Part shown: positions 24,390 to 35,400 of the stretch, one piece after another | Numbering within the stretch: position 1 is the stretch's first letter | Layout of the letters: every line of letters starts with the position of its first letter | The notes under the pieces: model-generated | The model's input: the letters and a program-made list of their open reading frames with translations, nothing else | What the model was told of the DNA's origin: nothing | The model's database searches: none | Program-made: the position numbers and the translations under genes | Assembly: GCA_946803715.1 (NCBI GenBank) | Contig: CAMPET010000031.1 | Location: 94,892 to 158,891, forward strand | DNA: 64,000 nt | Direction: 5' to 3' | Source of the DNA: Beroe ovata | Lineage: Eukaryota > Ctenophora > Nuda > Beroida > Beroidae

Positions 24390-26177
24390 TTATTCCCATC
24401 CAGCACCAGCACTGACACATTCTAACGACACTGATTTACCAGTCTTTGCACCACCAGCTCTCTTAGCATGACCACTTTGCCAGCTGCAGAGTCGGCACAC
24501 AAGAACCATGGCCCCGGCTGATATGAGCACTAGAATCAACACTCCTATAACCACTAGGAACATCAACATCCGCTCGCTCGACATGATTCGCGCTGATTGG
24601 TCCTTTTCACGATCACTGATCATAATGCAGGGTCGTATGATCACGTCACTGGCACACGTGACCAACTGTGTTGAGGAGAAATTGAGCCGTCTCACGCCGT
24701 AACCATGGTAACACTCGATTGTAACTGGAGTCCCAGGGAGGACAAATGGTTGATCGTGTTGGAGTCGGGGTGCACCGTTTCTCAGGCCTGTAAACTGAGA
24801 GGCGTAGCATGGCCTGGAAACGGGGGTCAGCCTTATGAGGGACACTGGTGTTAGGTCTGATATTATAGCGGGTGGGTAAGCTCGTCCATGTTCCTCCATC
24901 ACAGTGACAGTGAAGTTGTGAGGGGACGCCGTAGTGTTGTCATTGTACTTGTGCTGGGTACAACAATGTGCAGTGTCACCAGTAGAACTGTCACCATGGC
25001 ATGAACCAGTCTGATTACCAGTTTTGCAACCGGTATGGTTACCATGTGTTTGGGTGTGGCTTTGACAACTTGGACTGGTCAAGTTGCTCATGCTGTCACA
25101 CCCTGTAAGTGTATCATTGTCAGCAGGGGATAAATACGCCTGTAAAAATACTTTAGGATCGTCGGAATTTGAAACTGAAATCCCATCGAGACTGTATACC
25201 GAGACAGTCTCACTGGTGTTATGACGACACGTGGCTTGTGAGATGTGCTTATTCTGATCGATGCAGCAGGATGGGTCATCTTTTAGACAGATCTCATAGT
25301 ATTCCACCATAGTAGTTTTGTTGAGTTCACGTGATCCGAGTATCCAAAGTGCAGCTCTTCCACATTCTCCCCATACCAACTGGTATCGGTTTCCAATAGG
25401 AGGTTGGATAAAACTGAGACACACCTGTGACTGTGAGTGATACTGATAGTGGCCATCGGTCCCCGTTTCAGGGCCGAGCCTCTTCCTCACCCAGAACCCT
25501 TGTAATTGTATTGGGGTAGCTCTATTCTCCAGTGTTGTGTCACTCTCATTGACATACAGCTGCCTGCCGCCCAATCTGACATCTTCCACTTCAACCCCCT
25601 GGCTCACCCTCCCCATCTCCACGCACTCCTTCACAATCACGATGTTGTGCTCTCTGCTCCTGACTCTCACGTGCCCACCCACACGAAACAGAGTACACTT
25701 GCCCGACATGGCATTGAACGTAAGTGAGTTGCAGTTCCCGCTGTGTGCACAGTACTCCCAGCACGTGTAAATGCCCCCTCCTGTTGCTGTGAAAGTAGAC
25801 ATGTTGGAGTAGGTGTGGAAAAGGGAGTTGTGTTGTTTGTCCTTCCTGATGCAGCCACGTACTATCTCCTTCATCATGCTGATCATATCGTCTCCTTTCC
25901 CGAGTTGATGATGATCCAGTGAAATCTTAAATCCGTGATCCGAGCGATTACCACTAGCAGGTGATTTGTCTGTCGTGTCGAATTCAGTTGCCATGTTTCG
26001 ATCTTTAGCAAGGGTTTGAGATGTAGACGGCCACTCTGTGGCTGATTCAGAAAGTGAATGTGATGAATCAAGATTTCTTGAGCTGGTGATCGAGCCAGCT
26101 CCTGCATAACACGAGTGCTCATGTACCGATATCAGGATTGACGATAGAATATGAAGCATTGCTGAGAATGAGATCAT
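24390..26177 (-). CDS. Single-exon type I membrane protein with PAN/apple-like and sushi-like regions, 595 aa
   Basis: The N-terminus (about 1-27) is a signal-peptide-like hydrophobic stretch beginning MISFSAMLHILSS. Residues 109-185 have the cysteine spacing and core of a PAN/apple domain: C109, C139, C143, C149, C161 and C185, with the typical CNSLTFNAMSGKCTLF core at 149-164. Residues 250-320 hold further paired cysteines, including SCC. Residues 355-425 are Thr/Asn/Cys-rich with several N-glycosylation sequons. Residues 457-517 look like a degenerate sushi/CCP module (C457, C489, C508, C517, with PGTPVTIECYHGYG). One transmembrane helix spans about 537-561, and a 34-residue basic cytoplasmic tail follows. 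It is probably a cell-surface recognition or adhesion receptor. The lack of introns is unusual beside its intron-rich neighbours and may reflect retroposition or a lineage-specific family. Ligand unknown. Confidence 0.7.
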   Translation of the reverse strand: MISFSAMLHILSSILISVHEHSCYAGAGSITSSRNLDSSHSLSESATEWPSTSQTLAKDRNMATEFDTTDKSPASGNRSDHGFKISLDHHQLGKGDDMISMMKEIVRGCIRKDKQHNSLFHTYSNMSTFTATGGGIYTCWEYCAHSGNCNSLTFNAMSGKCTLFRVGGHVRVRSREHNIVIVKECVEMGRVSQGVEVEDVRLGGRQLYVNESDTTLENRATPIQLQGFWVRKRLGPETGTDGHYQYHSQSQVCLSFIQPPIGNRYQLVWGECGRAALWILGSRELNKTTMVEYYEICLKDDPSCCIDQNKHISQATCRHNTSETVSVYSLDGISVSNSDDPKVFLQAYLSPADNDTLTGCDSMSNLTSPSCQSHTQTHGNHTGCKTGNQTGSCHGDSSTGDTAHCCTQHKYNDNTTASPHNFTVTVMEEHGRAYPPAIISDLTPVSLIRLTPVSRPCYASQFTGLRNGAPRLQHDQPFVLPGTPVTIECYHGYGVRRLNFSSTQLVTCASDVIIRPCIMISDREKDQSARIMSSERMLMFLVVIGVLILVLISAGAMVLVCRLCSWQSGHAKRAGGAKTGKSVSLECVSAGAGWE

Positions 26178-26954
26178 GCTTGAAATTACTATTAGCGAGT
26201 CGGAGAAACTGTAAGGCCGGTTTTTTCGGTTAGAGTTTGCGAGATGCGAAGGAGATATTATCTGACGCAGATTTTGAGGCCACCTAGAAGTGGAAGTAGA
26301 TAACGAAGCATTGTGGCAAAAGTTTTACCACCATGCTTCGGTATCTTAATCTAGTTTTACTAAAAGTAAAAGTTAAGAAAATTTCCATACGCGCAAGACA
26401 GAATGAGAAAGCAAAAATCTCTTTTGTCTTCCGTGATCTCGGTGTTTTAGAAACATATATTCATATTGCAGCAGTTGAGGAAGCTTCATTATCTCATGTT
26501 TGTGCACCCGAATCGCCTCAACTTTGATTAATGAATCTAGTGCAAGCTTGCTTGCTAGCCTGCAATTTCACAATGGTCCCAGTAGCGAAAAATTGCGACC
26601 CAGCGGCTCAGTGTTTTCTCCATTCAGCCCACTTCACTCATATGGGCTGAATATGTCTTGAAAGTTATCCCATAGAAATGAGAAAAGGTGTCTTCTGATT
26701 TTGAATGTTATAATAAACTTATTCATTGACATGTTCCAAACAACGAAATATTATTAATATGTCAGCAAAAACATGTGCAGTGGCATAGAATATAGATAAG
26801 CATTGGAATTTTAAATCAATCTGATCATCATCAAATTCAAACGATGCAGCTACTTGAACATATTTTATCTTAATGTTCAAAAATCCAATATAATGATAGC
26901 ATGTCATATAATCTGAAATAAGCATTAAGCAAAGTATACATACACTTACAGCCG

Positions 26955-29456
26955 CTACTTTTCAACAATCGAAGTTGATAGTGATGTGTTCGGTTGAAAT
27001 ACAGTCTGAGTAAAGTTCCGGTAGTCAAGCGCCCCTGGCACATCGGGATACTTTTCCATTCGGTCGATGCAGTACTTTGCCTGTCACGGGAATGAGCTCG
27101 TTAATTTAAGAACCATGAAACTATGATTATGAATAGCGTGCCAAATTTTCCCTCCATTTTCCACTCATGCCCCAAGGGGAAAGTTCGGATGCTGCGTGGA
27201 GTTGGACGGATATATCCTCTCTTTTTCATTCGTGAAGTAATTCATGCTGATTTCACTATAAGAAGTGCTGACACCATTTGTCAAATAACCTGGTCTGGCG
27301 GCATGGCGGCGTAAAGTTCCGATGCTGTGATGTACGGCTTATCCTCGCCGTCGGTCAACGATCGGAACGCTTCCGTCAGCTCATCCGTGCTCGCCACGTT
27401 TTCAGTCGTTCTCGAGATCATAAACTGAAGTTCGTGGTTATAATTCATCAAGTTCAACCGAATTCAGCGTAGAACATAATTTAGAAGTGTGCCTCGCAGT
27501 CACAGGGCATATGATATCGTCACAGGTCAGCGCGAGTAGGACCTTAAATTCAAACATTCAAGTGTCCTGATTTCACTTGTCTGAGAATATATACCTGCAT
27601 GTATTCCTCCAATCTGACAAAGCCGTCTCTGTCAAAGTCGACAGAATCGAGGATCGCTTCGAACACCGGATCAGGTTCACCCTCAACCGGAACAGGCAGA
27701 TCGAAACCCAGGGCTCTGAGACACGCCTTGAACTCCGTATGATCGAGGCGGCCTGACCTAGGGGGGAGAGGGAGGATAAGTTGAGTCATTCCTTATTTCC
27801 TTATCCACAAAGTATTTCTCGAATGTATAATCGGCATATAACGAATTTGCTTGTACCATGATAGGTAGCAGAGGATTCAAAGCAAGTTAATATAACAAAC
27901 CTGTCTTTGTCGTAATAGTCTGGTCAGTTATGCACAAAAATGGCTGACTCTCNCAACGATCGGAACGCTTCCGTCAGCTCATCCGTACTCGCCACGTTTT
28001 CTGTCGTTCTCGAGATCATAAACTGAAGTTCGTGGTTATAATTCATCGACCGAATTCAGCGAGGAACATAATTTTGGGCAGGGCATTTGATAATGATATT
28101 GTCACAGGTCAGCGCGAGTAGGACCTTAAATTCAAACATTCAAGTGCCCCAATTTCACTTGTCTGAGAATATATACCTGCATGTATTCCTCCAATCTGAC
28201 AAAGCCGTCTCTGTCAAAGTCGACTGAATCGAGGATCGCTTCGAACACCGGATCAGGTTCACCCTCAACCGGAACCGGCAGATCGAAACCCAGGGCTCTG
28301 AGACACGCCTTGAACTCCGTATGGTCGAGACGGCCTGACCTAGGGGAGAGAGGGAGGATAAGTTGAGGCATTCCTTATTTCCTTATCCACTAAGTATTTC
28401 ACGAATGTATAATCGGCATATAACGAATTTGTTTGTACCATGAGATGTAGCAGAGGATTCAATGCAATACAACAAACCTGTCTTTGTCGTAATGTTTGAA
28501 CATGAGGGTGAATTCCTTAAGTTCGTCTTCATCTACCCCTGTTCTGTTTTGAGCCTCAATCTGAAGACGATATCTAGTACTGATAATGCATGCGCTATTA
28601 GAATACTGAATCTAAGGATGCGATTACTTAGGAATAGGTAATTGTGTGGGAACTACATTGTAGTGCGATAATTCTCATACGAAGGAGAAACTTAGGTCAT
28701 TGTTTCCGAACGCCCAAATAAGGATCGCCGAGCTCAGTGTTCTCAATCAGCCTCTAATGGTCGATTGAACGTCGGTATCAAATATTTCGGCAGTGAAGAT
28801 CTGACAAAACAAACCTGAGCGGTAATGGTGTGATGCATTCTCCTAGTGAACTCGTTAAGCTGGTCCCACTGCTGAGCCAGGGTCACAGTGCTGTGAGACG
28901 TGTGCTTGTTGTCAAATATCAGAGCCATTTCCAGATGTGTTGATAACTCCTGGTGGATAAGGTTAAACATGGTAAAATATCGGGAGAAATTTCGTTCCTG
29001 ATTCCGTTCGAGGATTAGGAGATTATAACATAGCCAGTTTTTCCTGAGCCAACTACCTCAATTTCCTTCAAGACTCCTCGCTTCTTCTTTATTTCCTCAT
29101 GTTTCCTCTCAATCAACTGTCGCTGCTCCTCTAGTTGGTACTTGTTGTTTGTCAACTGTTCCTTCGTATTTGCCAGCCATTCGCCAAACTTGTTCGCTGG
29201 GAAAATGTTGAGTAAACATGAGATGTGTTTCTGATTGTCCTTTGGGTAAAAAAGTTGATAAAGGGTTCTCAGCAAGCACTTGCTCCTACCTTGAGCAGCG
29301 AATGCTTTACGAAGATCCTCATTTTGCTCCTGTCGTAGGGTTTCCTGCTGGATCTTCAGGTCTCTTTCCTTGACATTCTTCATTAGAGACTGCCAGGAGT
29401 CCTCTAGAGAGTCCATGGTGAACCACGTGTAGGGGTTGACCGTCACGTGGTATGAC
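26955..29456 (-). other. Alpha-spectrin exons 33-39: last repeat and EF-hand domain
   Basis: Exons: 29290-29456, 29057-29196, 28815-28949, 28478-28560, 28177-28339 (duplicate 27595-27757), 27290-27424, 26955-27080. NPYTWFTM is followed by a helix with [10 protein letters not shown]-hand 1 has the loop [12 protein letters not shown] (about 2260-2271), split by an intron. EF-hand 2 has [12 protein letters not shown]. Both keep the acidic calcium ligands and the final Glu, so calcium binding is plausible. The last two EF-like units ([25 protein letters not shown]) lack loops, as in other alpha-spectrins. The protein ends [11 protein letters not shown], an extension past the vertebrate end. Confidence 0.93.
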
Positions 29457-32400
29457 CTGACCAATTAGGAGGGATATAGAGAGCAGGGGTAAATAGGAGA
29501 TAGGGGGTTATGGGGGTTATAGAGGATAGGGGTTTAAGTCAAGAAGACACCGGGATATAGATACAGATTAACCGTCGAAGTAGGGTGTCGTGAAATCCTC
29601 AACTCACCGGATATCCTCATCTAGATCAACTAGCTCCTTAAACTCTTCCCTCTTGCTCTGCGTTAGAGTGTCCACAAAAGCCTTGTGTTCTTGTTCCAAC
29701 TTCTTACACTCCTCCAAATTACTTGTGTAGATTATATCCGTCAAATCCTCTTCTGAATTCTCCCACCATCCGTTAAATTCGCTCGCCTTCTCGGCAAACT
29801 TGAGGAAGAGCCCCTCAATTTCCTGGAAATGAGTGAGAGCCACAGCAAGCCGTTTTTTCCTCGCCTCACTCTCGCCGCACAAGTTATGCCACCGCTTCAT
29901 GACGTCACTGTGACGTTGTTTGAGTGAGCGTGTCTGAGCGTGCTGCGATTCGACAAGACGATCTTTGAGCGTCGTCAGGGCGTCAGTTGTTTCCTTGAAC
30001 GTATTGAGAGTCGCCATGAAGTTCTCGTGTTGACGAATGAGCGTCTGGCATGACGTTACGTCTGAACCGACATCCTCAGGCATATTCTCTTTCAGAGAGA
30101 TGAACGATTCGATGGAGTCGGCTTTCCACGAGAAGTTCAGATGCGCCGCCTCGTCGGTAAGACGGGCTTTATGCGCCGCCACAACGTTCTGCAGCTGTCC
30201 GGCGCTTTCTGTCAGAGTGGCGCTGTGAGCGGCCACTTCAGTGAGATACTGAGTGTTGGATTGCCCAGCAGGCAAGAGAACTTTGTCAATTTGGTTGAGA
30301 TGGGTCTCAAGCTCTCGCTCAAGGAGATCATACCTGAGTGGATATGGCGCTGAATAGTGGCTTAGATTAGAGCGAGGAAAGGGGAGCACAAGAAGGGAGA
30401 AAGAAAATATCTCACTTTTTAAGCAGTCTCGTCACAGCTGGCAGAGAATCACGCGATCCATCCAGATTGAGAGACTTTAACTTCTCTGTTATCCAAGTCT
30501 GTTCTTCCGTCACGTCTAGCAACCAGGAAAAGTACTCCTTAGCCAGCTGAACTTTCTCATGCTTCACCTCGCATGATTTCTTCAACTCGTCCCATTTTGA
30601 GAGAAGGTTAGCGAGAAGTGACGACATTTCTTTGTGAATGAGTTCTGTTCCGTCACTTTCAGCTTTGCATTTGTCACATTGAATACTGGTCGCCTCGATG
30701 CTCTCTTCGTACATGATTATCTGAGAAAGTAGGGTAGATGGAGTGATGAAAGTGGCCTGGAGTGATACATAGGATGGAACTATCAATATATTCTTACCTC
30801 AGCTTCAAGCCGCGTAAGTTTCTTATTCAGTGTTTCGGTGGTTGCTAAGTCACGTGGCATAGTAGCGAGGTTTAGGAATCTGTCTCTGTCATCAACCCAG
30901 ACCTCACGTTCGTTAATTTCTCGTATCACGTTGTTTACCTATGTTTGGATATTGTATAGAAAGAAACCTCGAAAAAAAGACTCAATCATCCATCCGTTAA
31001 TAATTGTACCTGCTGGCAATGAGTGAGGTAGTTCTGTCTGTTACCCTGTGATACTTTCACTTCTTCATATCGTTTATTCAGGTGGCCCTGTGGAAGAAAT
31101 AATAGAATTCAAAACAAACGCGCGCCAAATTCCCATGCGCGCGCGATTTCGTTAAAAATGCGCGCCGGAGCGCTGAGTACCAAACAAAAAAGTCATCGCG
31201 CGTTACGCTATCTCATAACAATTTTGGTACATTTGGCAATTACGCTATCTGCCGAAATTCCGTGAGGTCTCCACATACCTGTCTATTGGCAATACTCTCG
31301 CTGTCGTAGTGGTCATTGGACACCATATCGTCCGCCATTACATTGATGTCCAGTGCGTGTCGTTCATGGGACAAGATATCGTGACCCAACATCTGCAAGC
31401 AGACGTGCAAGTGATTAGTGAGAATTGGAATCTCAAGTGATCGCATACTGACGCCTAGCTTAAGTGAATCACTCTCAATTCTTTCATGAAGTGCTACTGA
31501 TTTTACCTGATTCTTCTTAATCAGATTGGGAAGGTTTGCCATATCCTTCAGATAGACCTCCATGTTTAGTTGTGCCTCTACCAAATTCAGCCACATAGTC
31601 TGAAAGCAATAGAACACTCATGATATCGATACATGATATCAATACATTGTGTACGTCACAACAAACGCTGACAGTTATCTTACCATATCTTGACACACAG
31701 AGTTGAACTGATGAAGTGCTCTGACGTCTTTCAGGACACACAACTTCTTCTCGGTTTGTATTGCTAGTTCATCCCACTTATCACCGATGCTATTCACTTT
31801 CTCCATAACCTAAGAAAAAGATAGTGAGTTTGAAGTAATACTAATGATAGTAATTAAAACTTAAATATTATTGTGGGCCATTAGTGGTACATCAACTAAA
31901 TCTAATGCTCTGCTGTGCCACGAAAACAACAAAATCAAACAAAACTTTGGCAATGCACCTTGCATTCTAAATAAATTGAGATATTTTAGTTAATGCCAGG
32001 TTTGTTGAATTGGGTTCAAACTCACAATTTCATCGCTCTTGCCACATCTATCTTCCTGAAGTAGTCTGTTCCCCTCAGCAACAACTGCTTGGACACGTTC
32101 TTGTGACGAACCAACTTCTGTTTCGAATGTTTGGTGGTCTTGTATCTCAGCCTGCAGTTATTAGGATTACCCAACTCTATGGTCTCTTGGCACCACCTTT
32201 AATTGAAACCACGTATCTTTAGATGGCCCTTAGCAACAAATTGCCCGAAGCAGTTTTACCCTAGCCGAAATTCAAGACAATCCCATCCACCATGATACCT
32301 AACCTGCAAGTTGGAGATTCCAGCTGGCTTGATCTGGCATTGTTCCAATCGTTCCTCAATCCAAACGATAACCTCATCTGCATCAGCTAGGAAACTATCC

Positions 32401-35400
32401 ACACACTTCTTATCTTGCAACTCCTTTCTCTTCCGCTCCTGAAGCTGTTTCAACTCGGAAAACTTGTCCGATATTCTTCCCGCTCGTTCCTCAATCTGTG
32501 CTGCTTCACTCGGGCAGCTCACTCGTTCTTTAGCTGCTTGTAAACTCGTTATCTTGACCTGTTCTACGGACAGGATGTGGTCCAACTTGTTACAATCCTC
32601 CACGGTCATTTCACACATGGTCGCAGACATCTCTTCCATCTGAACCTCAATTGTTTCTTCATCCAGATAACATGTTTTCAACTCGAGTTGGTTGTTCAGA
32701 TCCTCCTCCCTCCTCTCACACAACGCCCCCAACTCCGCATGTTTTCTCTCCAACTCCGCAATACTTTCCTCCACATCCGGGATATCGGCAGACTCCGCAA
32801 GTTGGCGGCCGATCATCGTCAGTCGCTGTATTTCCTCTCTCTCCCCCTCTACCATCTCCATCAGCTCCTTGTGGGACGCGAGTAGAGCCTCAACCCCGCC
32901 CACATCATCCCCCATTTCATCTCCTATCTCACTCTGCAAGATGTCCAATCTCTCGCATAGCTCGGAGTGGCTCTTCTTGAAATCAGCCACCTCGCCGCAC
33001 TTGTTTAACCAGTCGCTGTGAACTTCGTTAGCTTCCTCTACTTCGCTCCATCTTTCTTCCAGTTCTTTCAACTTTTCGCTTATCTTCCTCTGTCAATGAG
33101 AAAAGTAACTCAAATGAACATCGATTTGATCTTCAATTTTTCGGACACCTATGCCAAATAAGAACATCATCATAATCGCTATGGCAACGAACACAGACCT
33201 CGTTATCAGGTTGTTCTGATATCATCTTGATACCCTGTTCCCTTAGCTCCCCCACAGTTTTCTTGATGCTATCCAACTCCCTCAGCACTCCCACATGTTT
33301 CCGCTGCATGGTTTTCACCAGTTCAGGATCTCCACCGCTCTCAGCACCTACAGTTCAAAACGATAGTAGCTCACAGGTGCTAGTCAGTTCACGGCTCAAA
33401 CCAACTATCGCAAAATAGAACAGAGTTTTGATTAAATGGTCATTCGATTCCCGTGTCAAATCAACTATTACGGAAAGGAAATGAATTCTCATTTCAGTTT
33501 TCACAAACCAAGCAGAGGTTTCTTCTTCTCCTCAATCCACTCAACACACTCATCCACATTCTTGTACAACTCAAGGAGGTCCTTCATGTTACAGAGTTGC
33601 CGTTTCCGGCGAGACGAGAGACGAACGAGGTTGTCATAGCGACGATTCAGGTTGTCAATGTTGCTCTGGATCTCAACCTGATCCAATTGGAACTTGGATC
33701 ATTTGAGAATGTGGATAAAATATAGGGGACATTTTACCTACCAAATTCAGTAAGAAAATTACTCATGGTAGGACCATCGTTAATTGAATCATCCCGAAGT
33801 TCCTCGCACCGACCTCCTTGGAATGTCCCTTGTCAATGACATCTCCGGCGTTCTGGTTAAGTCCGGTCAACTGGGGCTCCATCTCAGCTAGCTCCCGTTC
33901 AAACTCAGTGAACTTGTTGAGTTGGTGAAGTAGGAACGGGAGTTCAGTTGCTGTGTTGCTCTGGGTTACCATTCTCTCTTGTTCAGTGATCCAGTCCTCC
34001 ATTTCTCCCGCCTGAGGAGGATAAGTTAGAAACATCCTTCCCAACTTTTCATGGTCTGATCAACAGCAAAAACGATAAGGTTATCTCTTTACTGATAGCC
34101 GATGACTTGATGAATTGGGAGATATTCATGCCCCAACTGACGTTCCCACGAAGACTGACGTTTCCATGAAGACTGACATTTCCACAAAGAGTATGATAAA
34201 CTCACCTCTGACATAAGGACGTGGAATGTCACAGTTTCCTCCAGATTCTTCTTTCGCTTATCAGCTGCTCCCACTAGTTCTTCATACTTCTTCTTGACTT
34301 CCGACATCTTCTCAGGGACTGCTACCGAGGCGGGAATCTGGGAATAATGACGTCATTGACAATGACGAGATGACCATAGATGACGTGCTTATTACAAGGA
34401 ATCTGATGAGCTATCAGCAATGATTGAGACGGTGGGAAGAGAAAAGAGCTGAACATTCAAGATGAGAAATGAGACACATGTCAACATAGGAAGCAACACT
34501 CAGACACATCCAGCGATAGCAAAAGATGGCATAGCTGACTCTTGGTGAAAAAATGTGGTAGGTGGTCTAACTGTAAACTTGTAAATCCTCCATATGAAAA
34601 CAAAAAAGGTCGGTTGTCCACTAGTTCTAACGTTCATGGAGTGAAACTTGGGAATTTTAATCTGAGGTGAAAAGATGAAAGAGCTATCAGCAATGATCGA
34701 GAAGAAGGGAAGAGAAAATAGTTGGACATTCAAGAAATGAGTCACTTGTTAACATAGGGAGCAACACTCAAACATATCCAGCGATAGCAAAAGATGGCAT
34801 AGCTGACTTTTGGTGAAGAAAATACAGGCGCGCTTCTATAAATATGCTGCTGGATAGACAAAACTTGACAAAATTATATTTCCGAAGAGAATGTGAAAGG
34901 TAGTTTAACTGTAAACTTGTGAAGCATTCACGTGAACACAAAATAGGTAAGTTTTCCACTAGTTCTAACGTCCATGGAGTCAAACTAGAGGATTTCTCGA
35001 TGTTTTGCTTGTAGGATAGAAAATAACAAATAGCAGCACTCAAGCACAAAATAGTGTAGCTGCGCACGAGTTTTTGCTCTTACCTGTTCATCCAAAGGCA
35101 ATGTACTAATTTCTATGTACATCTGAGAGAAGATACGTAGTTCGTATAAACTAACTAGAGACTTAGAGAGAGGTATCATTTCAAAGTAAGTACGTGAATT
35201 CACAGCTCTATCAACCTATCTACACCATCTTATAGCATCCAAATCATGAACACTGAAAAGCGGATAGCCGAAACATGCAATTGATCAGGAGGCTTGAGCG
35301 ACCTCTTAGAAAATCATCATAGAATCAGATTCTAGCTACGATTGGTAAATCATCCATCAGTTACGAGGCATTGATCAAAGCAATCAGTTAATGAGCCGAA

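Noticed and set aside
28132-28371. Real tandem duplication of the EF-hand exon in alpha-spectrin
   Set aside because: The duplicate starts exactly after an N, the first copy degenerates at a contig-like end within exon 36, and non-coding flanks are duplicated too. A haplotype artefact is the simpler explanation.
32577-33021. Ser/His/Pro-rich plus-strand frames of about 100 codons
   Set aside because: They are antisense to alpha-spectrin exon 24.
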